From a virus: a stretch of DNA of 64,000 nt. Both the position numbers and the translations under genes were made by a program. The notes beneath the pieces were generated by a model that was given only the letters and a program-made list of their open reading frames with translations, was not told the origin of the DNA and did no database searches. Within the stretch, counting starts at the first letter, position 1; every line of letters begins with the position of its first letter. The DNA is taken from positions 1-64,000 of IMG/VR virus record IMGVR_UViG_3300044635_001202. One strand, given 5' to 3'. Shown in pieces: positions 40,001 to 44,800 of this stretch.

Positions 40001-42493
40001 TTGTGCTCCTAATACCCTGAGTATTTCCGAGGCAGTTGCTGGCTTGCCACCTGTAGCAGACACTGCTCCTGCTTCAGCGAATGCTCTTATAGAACCACCA
40101 TTGGCAAAAGTATTTCCTAAATCCTGAGCTAAAGATTTACGAATACCTGGTGTAGTAGTTCTTACTTTTGTTTTAAGAACTCCTTTGTCTAACAAGGTCT
40201 TAAAAACATCAGTTCCTGAAAATTTTCTAGGAATAGTTAAGGTTTGTTTTTCAGCTAATGGTGACCATAGATCTAATGAATCTAAAAATGGTTTAATATA
40301 ATTTGGCAAGATAAAATCTAGTTGAGAATCTTTTTGAATAAGTGAAGGAGCTGCTCTTAATCCGGATAAGAAAACATTTTTTAAAGGCAGTAATTGGTTT
40401 CTTCTAGATAATTTATTATAAAGTAACGAAGGAATACCTCCTCTACCAAATAGTTGTTCTGGTGATCTTGGATTAACATAATTAAGGATTTCAGAAAGAG
40501 CAACTCCTTTATTTGATCCGCCTCTTCTCCATTGTTCATTCCAAACTGCTGGGAGATACGGAGCAAAGTCAATTTGTCTTTCTGCTCCTAACGCTGCGTA
40601 AGACTGGCTGTATCCATAGGATCTTGCTAGTTTTGCTTGTTTTGGAGATAATGCTATTTTAGGACCTATATGAGTTCTATGAGTAGTTAACTCATTATTT
40701 GTTTGTGTTTCAGGGCTTCCTCCTACACTAAATTTCTGGACAGGTCCTCTGCCAATACTAGATCTCTGAATGGATATTGGTCCGCCAGCATTTCTATTCA
40801 AAGCCTGTAATTTACCAACGCCAATAGCTTCTACAGCTTTTTTACGAATTACAAATTCTCCTGGAGTCAATCTTGCTGGTACAGTGTCGCTGTTTCCGGA
40901 ACCGGGAACATAACCACCAGTAGCAAATCTTCTGGTTTGTGTAGCTGGAGTGCCTCTAAGTCCTCCAGCAAATCCAGTAGCAAATTGCGTAATACCACTA
41001 ATACCTTTGAATGCGGCCATCAAACCTACTAATGGTAGCACTCCTTTGGTTGCGTCAGCAACTTTTATTAAAGCACTAGCTAAATCCAAACCTAGTGTAA
41101 TCATTGTACGGAAACTATCTGTTTCTCCGATACTTCGTATTAGTGCTGCAAACTCTTCTCTCACTTTTTGAATTTGTACTGCTAATGCTAATTGTCCTTT
41201 AGCTGCGTCAGTCGCCAAAGATCCTTGTCCAGCTTGAGCAACCGCTAATGCTTCTTGAGCAGTGGCGAATTGTTGAATAAGTGGTAACACTTTACCTATT
41301 TGTCTAAAACCTCCAAGCTCTTCAACTATCTGTGAGAATTTTAAATCTCTTGGATCTAATCTTCCTAAGCCCTCTGCTAATCTTTGTACGGCTACGAATG
41401 GTCCTACGAACTTACCTTCAAGGTCTGTAAGTACAACTCCGAATTCTTTTAGAGCGTCTATAGTTTCTGCTCTTTGAATTCTAGTAAAAATAGTTCTTAA
41501 ACCTGTTGCAATAGTTTCTGCGCTTTCACGAGTAGTAGCTCTAATACTGGTAAAAATTGCTAAGAATTCATTTAAAGCATCTGTGCCTTCACTAACTCCG
41601 CGACTAGCTGATGCGAACACACCACCGGTTCTTTGAATAGCTGTAATAAGGTCAGAAGCTTCAACGGCAAATTTAGCAGCAACTGAGTTTATGGAGCCTA
41701 GTGCTCCTTCTAAATCCCCTGCGCTAATACCGAACTGTCTCATCAATGCGATACTACCTTCTACGGTATCATTTAATTGATCGAAAGATGGGGCCAAAGC
41801 ACTAAGAGCTAACGCTTTTAAAGCTTTGGATGTATCCTGTGCACTTAAACCAGCCTGAGCAAGCGTGACTGATACATTAGCTAGCTCTGATGAACTAACG
41901 CCAAGAGATGTAGCCAAACTAGTAATATTATTGGTAAGGCCCGTAAGTCCTGATCGACTCTCTTCTGTTACCTGTGATAATCTTGTTAATTGTTTATCAA
42001 ATTCTATATACGCTTTTAATCCACTATTAATAGCATTAGTAAACGAATAAATAATACCTGTCGTTGCAGCAAAAGCTGAGAATCTTCTAACAGCTAATCC
42101 TGCTTGTCTACCGAAATTAGTAATTTCACCAGTTGCTGTTTCTATAGTTGTTCCAATCGGTCTAGCAGCGTCTCCTATAGAAGCTAGTGTTCCTGGCATA
42201 TTGACTAAAGCTGGTGGCGGTCTAAGACTAGAAGCAGAAGTCATTGATGCTACTAATGCATTAATGGCATTGGCAGCACTGGTAGCATTAACAGTAGTAG
42301 TTTGTAATGTGGTGTTTAGTCTTACTAGTGCCGTATTAAGTGCTGTAGAATTACGTACCGCAGCAGGATTTACAACAATATTAACATTAGCATCAATAGT
42401 ACCTATTTGTCTTCTAATATTAGCTACAACAGCTCTAATATTAGCAGGACCTCTTAGGTTAAGTTGTGCAGTAAGGTTAAAAGTACTAGCCAT
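25100..42493 (-). CDS. Giant multidomain tape measure protein (5797 aa)
   Basis: Start ATG follows GGAG at 9 bp. Residues about 150-400 are the TP901/PhageMin-type core ('LATSLGVSSSELANVSVTLA', 'IRATTRESAETIATGLRTIF'). Long coiled-coil parts lie at about 1480-2620. Eight linkers of the type 'DTVPAMLTPGEFVVN' lie near residues 534, 1435, 2650, 3697, 4230, 4850, 5342 and 5607. Between them sit extra modules: HAD-like (about 965-1120), ART-like (about 1230-1420), hydrophobic pretoxin-like segments (about 3884-3935, 4061-4080, 4461-4505), polyvalent ART-like (about 4605-4820), and LRR-like (about 4930-5310). The protein sets tail length and is ejected on infection in known siphoviruses. By the rule of about 0.15 nm per residue the tail could approach 0.8-0.9 µm, less if inserted domains fold compactly. 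No lysozyme motif is seen. Confidence 0.93.
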   Translation of the reverse strand: MASTFNLTAQLNLRGPANIRAVVANIRRQIGTIDANVNIVVNPAAVRNSTALNTALVRLNTTLQTTTVNATSAANAINALVASMTSASSLRPPPALVNMPGTLASIGDAARPIGTTIETATGEITNFGRQAGLAVRRFSAFAATTGIIYSFTNAINSGLKAYIEFDKQLTRLSQVTEESRSGLTGLTNNITSLATSLGVSSSELANVSVTLAQAGLSAQDTSKALKALALSALAPSFDQLNDTVEGSIALMRQFGISAGDLEGALGSINSVAAKFAVEASDLITAIQRTGGVFASASRGVSEGTDALNEFLAIFTSIRATTRESAETIATGLRTIFTRIQRAETIDALKEFGVVLTDLEGKFVGPFVAVQRLAEGLGRLDPRDLKFSQIVEELGGFRQIGKVLPLIQQFATAQEALAVAQAGQGSLATDAAKGQLALAVQIQKVREEFAALIRSIGETDSFRTMITLGLDLASALIKVADATKGVLPLVGLMAAFKGISGITQFATGFAGGLRGTPATQTRRFATGGYVPGSGNSDTVPARLTPGEFVIRKKAVEAIGVGKLQALNRNAGGPISIQRSSIGRGPVQKFSVGGSPETQTNNELTTHRTHIGPKIALSPKQAKLARSYGYSQSYAALGAERQIDFAPYLPAVWNEQWRRGGSNKGVALSEILNYVNPRSPEQLFGRGGIPSLLYNKLSRRNQLLPLKNVFLSGLRAAPSLIQKDSQLDFILPNYIKPFLDSLDLWSPLAEKQTLTIPRKFSGTDVFKTLLDKGVLKTKVRTTTPGIRKSLAQDLGNTFANGGSIRAFAEAGAVSATGGKPATASEILRVLGAQKAAAAGGISSTDVYTLLKKQKLTPEQEASKKAIFAEFTKQQNRLSGAQKAKTTRAESKGLVFGAAGMMGSAFAPINKTINSNLLKSPVSVRIVSGLMNPDTAASLDQSFSSSVNKTAKQAAKKVMVADILSNLGLGRELNLDFDRTLAFGADKVLADPKTPKFAEFGDRTKVAAALKGAKLSLLGRELVGMVSKKPELLSSLRLITARPSSTLDLVHQWLSSQGLPIPLSQFKGLGGPGVSGSQIAKLKAELLSPGSVFVDDDVRNVKAAKARSTEGITSYRYGNRKSIKNTNADATAQGVIFERMIEQLGGPSALKGQGLDFPNGLKGAAKYFNIPGNIPTDAKRTISGPSTVEDNIVTYLKNVKGYNLGGVVQKFASGGLSKPLDTLERYYTDATPINLGLSNSKSLNKEDRKQLASDVRNLRKLRTEAPEELYTSISRNAFDKFAMDTGLNKNPDIPQGTKFNAKQAYYAPEVAKIIGKTFSLPGFISTSKNYAVAKSFLDNAPRAKDNWAAMLTVKTKKNAQGVDVAEQLKDRKINVTKQDINPRTGKTETFFMKQPNEENEFMLSPRSKFRVNTAKYVDLMGRHNLWANVQQYATGGSVQDTVPALLTPGEFVINKKAASSLGSSRLHTLNRADKIKGFNKGGPVGTVQNFAAGGAVQRFFFGGGPRVPARPGAQASFENLRIPDGVVTGLGQMIDALEELGVRSSDSANILRRGGQISVEAATRAYEADILRLRVSGAPMRTVIEAETRLANIRQQAAAQVRAQRQLAGVNGGQLETIDYDAQQNLQAMIQRRQASGRDLDDTFMRRAESVSYGRAAQRAGLSPTQTAGLSGNDLRQYINTAMGDPRTFEQMNRAFETRRRAELTRQLTAEGRFGGDRNRILEEARRMAQQEARIRRDTLNETRGASGPGRTGIGSQAMMTGAFGIQMFGGILAQGIDRKSSAESAGLAAGLETATTGLGTGLMLYSQLDEMSKGLSNVNTTLGRFGSGLTRVAARLTALGAAAFTIVSTIKDVVNAMNQFDIDLQKQKLEFSMKGVEQEFERLRKAANNIGFDRLNSALESASKAFASALDRVSKQSTITFTNLLDYIYTSMPYFGTGDTEGFDKRSEIERLGGKKAYYASRSDERSLADEYKKIIPQLAQEQAALGKALSDSLLESFKERAYKGESFQDIVNDPNFKSFAESLANADAVIRQRILELENSGLDGAVIEKEKKRIIDAAAQEKTRQQVLITIRDKEAKSVQRFTAVYTGSLIRMFRNMEQAIAATSFSLQQMQQSIDGNIAALNGQASLQSTELGLSNVLNNPRSYNDFQGSQARATAGGFFGPSSNIVQSLLSVGETAESTVMKTVNSVLAQNPEANDEVISMKIDANLRQALKDLGLPPELSEKIAEQVGRAVGELRKSGEDKVSFSEIQDKVASLSKVLDTAQNVQGIVSKALESFGAALDSYRNNINKTIDLEISRRDKLRRADDILVNANVELAKVLGKTIDLDQSRQRLQNKTKSFTGGSVDPREIFNSILDLDALRRRQESSRAQVAERGPAGVPDFARLSNNVKDTSIALRENISGLKLLAESTEFASDAMQKMQDAQQRIGGKVSFIEKLVTSTPEELSGLNMSFVRLQRNMNGQINTINNSIGAQKAYREALNNGANVFEAMKSAQAAFANERKDTLGVLQDLLPFLGDSKQGSNVRANVLESMLQESGIGITPMFMDVLNSLRNPEVDPAVSAALAYYNEANALQAQANRYLANLEGTLAQDIADRSAKALSLALSKTQLTFVNAHLADIAAGINRLAPLQPQGKASGGIIYAAAGQMVDFSAKGTDTVPAMLTPGEFVVNRQATSRNRGLLESINSNKYSKGGKVRYYDKGGFVHDLGDETIFTKSARQSTTEIIDLNTPAAIAGLTKAKSALYQAPTVYTFLNSPKQTPKADDNTLTLDLKDLEPDAGTRVVPGMGPILMKYTDEEGATKVDYQIWDRAEAALSRFAGIKDEKSFFHTDGSDSLSTIKLNELELEKYKKKAKDNNIDWSLAKYNLDLNNFGSMPFPSDFTGDGDKFATTIVKGKSLGIAKERQAGAGPALSDERKNMYKIWKPKRGGETDVVSTNFPNFAMGTPYASTDFEQKREAGTSLVMSNWEKDVIAFDKLGALKDSNDESYQKYENTANFLRAPAFDDKGKVDAKTLEIQNQLSKLYNGSVGEIFPGADVISRYFDQLRITGTANSLAIFNPGAVPALNKTIEELAANPIIAKNRDLMFSGAGLKATDAAGNALPFVDPGPPQGIRIKELDDLGAIRQRSKAFPYVINGKLDDLDPVLRQQLEAQLAAANPGDIKMTRLPEENLAVPVPAAWGLQQLLGGNPNMDLKIAYDEWEGKLYDPINKQFEPAATKLFLPSNTGGTLFEGINPAILDKRRIGLFPGAKYTPADINKALNAVALPNADVQKYINSILTDPTKPDGAAKTNLQKAMIGQLDSSFIKSLEMVFPGLDTLVSPVSNQPFGIEMGEHILSQIDRVRARAGNQADSIANKGFKNLTVDDQNIPEALRRMSKSALQIFGRARVPGTRNGWLASYIGKVPNLQKINAGQAKNISGYAANVMENFGGYLSSISNSIRRPDQFQYLKEVYTVASGAAKAFAGLASGDTGLLAQFNMVGSDYMSLFRTLGGTMLMSRLSGLQLSPDWQNILGAQIQNGLVRTVSPNGTLGRQQMVDAIPTDLMGLIKLLFNPYNEFADVNTRKDLMDKFVNDISSFKGSNGLPYFDQFTLKYLVDRVNVLKEWYGGNPGWVGQDFLFDKVGNPDNVARSNTFQASLAANLPLRSQANIAHTTLGLAKTFGELPDQNWFGGRVVQGFQTGGVVNSVAAQSGGMINFQPRGTDTVPAMLTPGEFVINRQAAQSNLPLLQQINSGKAYSRGGVVYAQFGGEIDQNVGVGTDEQMMRDQEMKAGYEAKIRRENRANKIATITEAMEKYPQLILDLRDTVRPVTVFDMMSTNKFKTTTKFDEAIARVRLQDPVLAKELFSHRLTVPGIVSSLHEELDNYKRISGFDGKYGTWDDTEFLDDISMTLAGLGLIPAIGNIFDLASIPIDLLRGDTTSAGLSSLSLIEGVGQAAGATKMANLATASTAGMAGIFATRAANKGINYEGASNIFDLINKIKANSNLDPASRRLKILDTLQTALSGKTNSAKATEAYEKAITDLRILGQGHPDSKGINDLIQLLDKTAYPAQGSKGAGIGKYLFNKTTATAAVAVAALAYYASLDKKNVDQATRKQASEEEIEASIPDVSGKQVTAQESDDVRKGVATPEVKEKVEKWKEKTASPEDKDAAEKLAAIEKIIERYPVNDIKGNPSRIGPVKQKTLEKTYPDLSQRLRVYEQTERDLKDDPSLVHRARGGMIYANNGMMIPYSPRGTDTVPAMLTPGEFVVNRASTQANLPLLQAINNNQVISSIKGFTNGGIVYAADGGTIPTKPDGSADTNFNARKAKRTAYLQRQIEKEEKAEFIDKLGILYNDTTDKQDIIEALKKQRDYKSKIDYYLRQFSVDNQLGIRLKRFPRISEASKSILAKEQQPKANPFDQGQQPAATPQSLSRGGVIYAAEGFDPSRPLNPMMNRHGKGPTSTLPQQPITNFDSEKLAEEGKAFIYGAAKSVLPGLAGLGAGVLGLPTTGFGGFALAGLASAATYQAQENYLNALAPETNRQMKDTTEEHWQSSLLGSMVGGFGADRIGRNLLGSSIKNTVRIPSLRPNNNASVRPDMKSAGQEALEEFSLRSRPAMSAPLDVPKASKTMSLFHASNTGLENSILKSFQKEGGKSSIAKGYGQGQGLYTYTSREAAEKHARSIIKGNMLTGADARGKPMIVKFDETLDPSRFDLDYELNAGYVTKWLYDHFDDVQKILSDQKNPMLLERMMDPGAMGREAQKGIRTSVPTAIGGLDFLEQRATGLAPRKWIYGSQTDYTTRDGEILSRIMSAVGKRDPKLLAKFKEGFFETMPAESAIKYTGSDNLMPSNIDVLAKARGGIIYASTGTLVNYQPRGTDTVPAMLTPGEFVVNRAATQKHLPLLKSINSGGTATGYSNGGPVYLAAGGVADFEDAQFVPSATAKNRAQAKAKAQQKQQERKQEIEKNKQARQNQDVDRLEGITEVRVKNGVDKISALTVNEVKALFKNKDFITSLENNSSLNLGNLKNLPPTVAQEIFKQLSANRLAWITDFNFDSLNSLDQSSANLFKEHMASRISAKGLTEPPMSLVKYFVDNALEDSGGGSSTDLSSPTIGGRFLTGIDLTPMIKEYYSQLDPDKFGQQFGQDKLKLEDMEQTSASSIFSELSSGNFTNPYVSSNLAKIKTIIQRNPEQKDDLENIIARTGALDLNGLSKIEDSALKDLLDFCVDQNLPIGAVSFGADKFNGQLIDLMSSYRDIISLFIYGTDINQSLADGIGRSTLGDIHLQEMQNMSLGTARSLSLFSGKLSMHSLESVDEAALRIFAEAGTEIFPRELLAQLANKPPVQNRANGGLIYASQGTLVNYQPRGTDTVPAMLTPGEFVINREATQQNLGLLQAINKGQDITNHLSDGGIVNPIYRPGGGPVGMSYKEILAEREANYKKQQADRRQAYKDQRGLNQAGLSRLAMFIVNQINTNPNLFEELNNDAIKEDLSADTIAQNYIQEFQKIADPAQRYNTAKGRYVQQTNRFNYLKTIIQNTKGALTQLKDKDKNYKIPQRGNITLGTILDTQFQTASQEASIMDQVWQKIGNTFPEFKNQDPTRGQQFVPPAAMMNKGGVVYASNGMLVNYQPQGSDTVPAMLTPGEFVVNRNAAQKHLGLLQGINNGYYSGGGRVKYLADGTPGTDVLQQNIAQLSSVLQLGAESINASLTGLSTTLNGIRENLSGGNTDNRVSGVSNNTNNNPIAAINALGTKLDQFIERLQTALPPVINVKLTQDQPINVTINGANVLQNLLSGPIGGIIQNAIQSAFDARSRTSEGSSS
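26560..27700 (-). other. Leucine-rich-repeat-like region inside the tape measure protein
   Basis: Residues about 4930-5310. Imperfect units of the form 'L.L..L..l...a...l' can be read: 'LNLGNLKNLPPTVAQEIF', 'ALDLNGLSKIEDSALKDLL', 'LSMHSLESVDEAALRIFAE'. The spacing of about 22-24 residues and the phrase 'LxLxGLxxLxxxAxxxL' resemble an LRR variety abundant in planctomycete proteins. The region is flanked by the sixth and seventh 'LTPGEF' linkers. Protein binding is the usual role of such repeats. The assignment is tentative because the repeats are degenerate. Confidence 0.4.
28020..28680 (-). other. Second ART-like (polyvalent-protein type) domain inside the tape measure protein
   Basis: Residues about 4605-4820. 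It starts with 'MSLFHASNTGLENSILKSF', then 'GYGQGQGLYTYTSREAAEKHA', followed by a helical C-terminal part. The His in the first strand, the 'GxGLYxT' turn and the following Ala/His helix match the H-Y-type ART-like domains found in large phage and plasmid polyvalent proteins. A Gly/Ala-rich hydrophobic stretch (about 4461-4505) stands directly before it, as is usual in those proteins. The third catalytic position cannot be named from sequence alone. Confidence 0.5.
38230..38810 (-). other. ADP-ribosyltransferase-like domain inside the tape measure protein
   Basis: Residues about 1230-1420. The sequence follows the R-S-E class of ADP-ribosyltransferases: a first strand 'ELYTSISRNAFDKFA', an STS motif in 'LPGFISTSKNYAVAKSF' (near residue 1321), and an ExE motif in 'NEENEFMLSPRSKFRV' (Glu1395 and Glu1397). 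In most family members an Arg follows the aromatic residue of the first strand. Here that position is Thr ('YTS'), so activity is uncertain. The domain would modify a host protein if delivered with the DNA, as T4 Alt does. It lies after the HAD-like domain in the same linker-bounded module. Confidence 0.65.
39130..39600 (-). other. HAD-phosphatase-like domain inside the tape measure protein
   Basis: Residues about 965-1120 of the tape measure. Motif I is 'NLDFDRTLAFG' (nucleophile Asp and acid/base Asp in DxDxT, near residue 973). Motif II is 'LRLITARPS' with the Thr. A Lys-containing helix follows ('GSQIAKLKAELL'). Motif IV is 'SVFVDDDVRNVKAAKA' (near residue 1092). All catalytic positions of the HAD family are present in order and spacing, and the pattern is closest to polynucleotide-phosphatase or 5'-nucleotidase-like members. 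The domain is in frame with the tape measure and has no start of its own. Substrate unknown. Confidence 0.75.
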
Positions 42494-42518
42494 GCTTAAT
42501 TACTCCATAAAAACAACA

Positions 42519-42548
42519 ACACCATGTAACTAAATAGAAACATGGTGT
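42519..42548 (-). terminator. Hairpin with T-rich tail before the tape measure gene
   Basis: A perfect 8-bp stem (ACACCATG / CATGGTGT) with a 14-nt loop. On the - strand it is followed by TGTTGTTTTTAT, then by the tape measure ribosome binding site and ATG. It can act as a weak intrinsic terminator or attenuator that lowers tape measure expression relative to the tube gene, as needed for a protein used in few copies per virion. The long loop makes it weaker than a standard terminator. Confidence 0.5.
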
Positions 42549-42582
42549 CATTATTATATAAGACAATAAATGAAGAATAATC

Positions 42583-43467
42583 TTAGGATTCTTTGACTGT
42601 GTTGTCAGCAACAGGTTGTTGAACAACGGGCTCTGGGTCTTTTGGTGCTTCATTAGTTTTCTTGTCTTCTTCTGTGGGGATAACTGGTTTTCCATCATCA
42701 TCAAAAAACGGTTGTGCATCAACTATGTATTCTCCAGTCTCGCTCATCTTATTACCAAATCTATCTACAAAATTTCCTTCTTCGTCTATGTATCTTCCTC
42801 TGTCATCAACAAGCCTACCATCAGCATCAATCAACCTACCCTTTTTGTCTATAAGTCTTAATTCACTATTAACAAACTTATATTTATGTAAAAATTTATT
42901 TTCTGGTAAATTCTTTTCAAAGTCATTATCCAATCCGTAGAGCATATTAGCCAAATTTTGAGCACCTAGCATAGCTACAGGGTCATCTGCTCTATTTAGG
43001 TAATCTTCTAAATTATTAAAATATTTATCATTAGTATCTTTATACACCACACATACGGATACAAGATAATTGAATCTTGCATTATCTGCTTGACCTTCTG
43101 CACTATGGTTGTCTAAAGATGTTCTAACACTGATCAGATCTCTGATATCTTCTCTAAGTTTTTTCATTCTCAAAGCTAATTCTCTAGCTTCTCTTAAAGA
43201 GATACCTCCTTTAGCTAACTTTTTCTCTCCTTCCAATAATTCTTTCTGTAATTCTGTAAACTTAGCCTGTTTTTCATCATTCCATAGTCCCTGGTCTTTG
43301 AGCAAGTCATCTAGCTTGGCTCTTACCACGCTCTTGGACTTAATAGCGTCTGTAAAGGCTTGATTATAAATTTTTTGAGCTTCTCTCTGATCATTTAAAG
43401 ATGGGCTTTTAGCAGTAAGCCAGATTTCTTTATTGTCTACAACGGCACTAAAAGTTCTAGTATTCAT
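42583..43467 (-). CDS. Tail assembly chaperone-like protein with short GxxIDxx repeats
   Basis: 294 residues immediately upstream of the tape measure gene, the usual place of the tail assembly chaperone. The middle is helical ('GISLREARELALRMKKL'). Residues about 205-250 hold six tandem 7-residue repeats of the type 'GRLIDAD', 'GRYIDEE', 'GNFVDRF'. The last 40 residues are Pro/Glu/Lys-rich and disordered. A TTTTTT run near 42710 might allow +1 slippage into another frame that reaches the tape measure start, but no canonical slippery heptamer is present. It starts on an ATGA overlap with the 102-aa gene. It appears related to the 341-aa protein upstream. Confidence 0.55.
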   Translation of the reverse strand: MNTRTFSAVVDNKEIWLTAKSPSLNDQREAQKIYNQAFTDAIKSKSVVRAKLDDLLKDQGLWNDEKQAKFTELQKELLEGEKKLAKGGISLREARELALRMKKLREDIRDLISVRTSLDNHSAEGQADNARFNYLVSVCVVYKDTNDKYFNNLEDYLNRADDPVAMLGAQNLANMLYGLDNDFEKNLPENKFLHKYKFVNSELRLIDKKGRLIDADGRLVDDRGRYIDEEGNFVDRFGNKMSETGEYIVDAQPFFDDDGKPVIPTEEDKKTNEAPKDPEPVVQQPVADNTVKES

Positions 43468-43772
43468 TCCTGATTCTCCTGGGGATTATTAACGTGAAAT
43501 TTATAGGTATATTTAGTTTGTAGTTTATCATTTAACACTTTTTTCAAATCATTAACCATGGCTCTAATTTGTTTATTGCCATGATCTAGAATTCTGTTCC
43601 GAGTATCTGTCCAAATATTTTCGTATTCTATTTCTCTTTCTGTGAGTGGTTGATCATAGTTTTTATTATGTCCCCACAAATTTCCAAAAGCATCCTCAAA
43701 TCTGGCCAAAGAGCCTATCATTGTGGTTTCAAGTTTTTTAGTTGCTAGATATAGTATATAGTCTTTATCCAT
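43464..43772 (-). CDS. Small late protein of unknown function (102 aa)
   Basis: Start after GAGGA at good spacing; it overlaps the chaperone-like gene by 4 bp (ATGA). The sequence is charged and mostly helical ('DILYL'-like start, then 'FEDAFGNLWGHNKN' and 'LTEREIEYENIWTDT'), with no cysteines or membrane segments. The 'NLWG' plus Glu/Arg-rich helices recall small tail-assembly partners. It sits between the two chaperone-like proteins, so a role in tail assembly is likely, but no family is recognised. Confidence 0.55.
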   Translation of the reverse strand: MDKDYILYLATKKLETTMIGSLARFEDAFGNLWGHNKNYDQPLTEREIEYENIWTDTRNRILDHGNKQIRAMVNDLKKVLNDKLQTKYTYKFHVNNPQENQE

Positions 43773-43774
43773 AA

Positions 43775-44800
43775 TTATCCTCTACTGTTTCTTTTTAGCA
43801 TTAGGTCTTGTTGAACATCCGGTAATCTAAACTCGTCTAATCCTTCTTGTGCCTTGGCTATGGCTCCAGCTCTTTGCTTGATTATACTTCTTGATTGTCC
43901 GGTATTCATACTATACACAGAATTTGCATCATTTGGGTCGCTAACTATAAAAATTTCTTTTGCATTCTTATGTTTATTCACTAAATCTTTAGCATTATTT
44001 TCTTTTTTCTTTTCTTCATTCTTTTTCTTCTGATCTATCATCCATCCATCTAACATATCATCATCATTGACTACTGATTCATCTGGACATTCTGGATGTT
44101 CATATATACGATCATACATTAAGCTAATATTAATTAGTGTTTTTTGTTCATCAGTATAGAGACATGCTGGGCCGGTAAAAAGGTGGTTTTTATTGCTATT
44201 CCAAATATTTTTCCAATATTCATGTTTTGCTATAGTCTTATACTGTTCAATAGAGATAAAGCTTTCACTAATATTAGTGCTAATAGCAAAAAATAATTTA
44301 GTATCTATATTTGCAGCATCAGAAAAAATTAACTGATTATTTAATCCGTACGTGTTATGTACTATTAGATATTCATTTTTTCTAATATTAGCGTAATCTT
44401 CTAGAGTTAAATAGTCTAAACTGTGTTTACGGTTTAGTAATTTATCTAAAAACTGTTTTTTCTCTGTTAAATCTTGTCTGATATTTTTGGTTTTTTCTGC
44501 TAATAATCTATTGGTATATAAATTATGTTTTAGTGTTTCTATTTTTTTTTCTGTATCTGTTAGCATAATATCGTCATCATTATCCCATAATCCTACATAT
44601 TTTAATATATTTAGAATATTTTCTTTTCTAAACCATGTGTCATATTTATTATCTTCTATAACAGATTCATAGAATAGTTCTGCTTCATACTTTTGATCAG
44701 CGTTCGGAGCATGTACTGTGTATCTGATATCATTAATAGTAATATATAATTTACCAGAAATAATTCTATGTACTAATAATGGAATATTATCCTTCTGCAT
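43775..44800 (-). CDS. Tail-assembly protein related to the chaperone-like protein (341 aa)
   Basis: The N-terminus is β-rich ('SGKLYITINDIRYTVHAP') and the middle is helical and highly charged. The segment 'LKYVGLWDNDDDIMLTD' and the later 'RKHSLDYLTLEDYA' match by position and key residues 'KDQGLWNDEKQAKFTE' and 'VRTSLDNHSAEGQA' of the 294-aa protein, so the two are probably diverged copies. The C-terminus is Lys/Glu/Asn-rich. It overlaps the preceding 52-aa gene by 14 bp. It shows no enzyme motif. Its location between tube and tape measure favours a tail assembly role. Confidence 0.55.
   Translation of the reverse strand: MQKDNIPLLVHRIISGKLYITINDIRYTVHAPNADQKYEAELFYESVIEDNKYDTWFRKENILNILKYVGLWDNDDDIMLTDTEKKIETLKHNLYTNRLLAEKTKNIRQDLTEKKQFLDKLLNRKHSLDYLTLEDYANIRKNEYLIVHNTYGLNNQLIFSDAANIDTKLFFAISTNISESFISIEQYKTIAKHEYWKNIWNSNKNHLFTGPACLYTDEQKTLINISLMYDRIYEHPECPDESVVNDDDMLDGWMIDQKKKNEEKKKENNAKDLVNKHKNAKEIFIVSDPNDANSVYSMNTGQSRSIIKQRAGAIAKAQEGLDEFRLPDVQQDLMLKRNSRG

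Larger units (their letters stand above)
25600..40900 (-). repeat. Eight dispersed 'TPGEF' linker repeats in the tape measure gene
   Basis: Copies of an approximately 45-residue unit with the core 'GTDTVPAMLTPGEFVVNR' followed by 'LPLLQAINNG' lie near 40870, 38160, 34510, 31370, 29770, 27910, 26440 and 25650. Copies 3-8 usually begin with 'GGxIYAxxGxxVxYxP'. Copies 1 and 2 are the most divergent. Nucleotide identity is high, with mostly synonymous changes. The motif is known in single or few copies from other tape measure proteins. Here each copy separates two different domains, so they act as module borders. Confidence 0.85.

Noticed and set aside
39429-40127. A 232-codon + strand frame opposite the tape measure gene
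   Set aside because: It is a mirror of the tape measure coding sequence with no ribosome binding site and no recognisable protein pattern.
25600-40900. Regular repeats as a CRISPR-like array
   Set aside because: The repeats are coding, unevenly spaced by hundreds of codons, and conserved at protein level.
25100-42493. Lysozyme or peptidase domain in the tape measure, as in some siphoviruses
   Set aside because: No catalytic motif of lysozyme, transglycosylase or M23 peptidase could be found.
42486-42722. Alternative frame at the end of the chaperone-like gene as a frameshift extension
   Set aside because: The TTTTTT run could allow +1 slippage, but there is no canonical slippery heptamer and the extension would translate the hairpin into an odd Cys/Tyr-rich tail.
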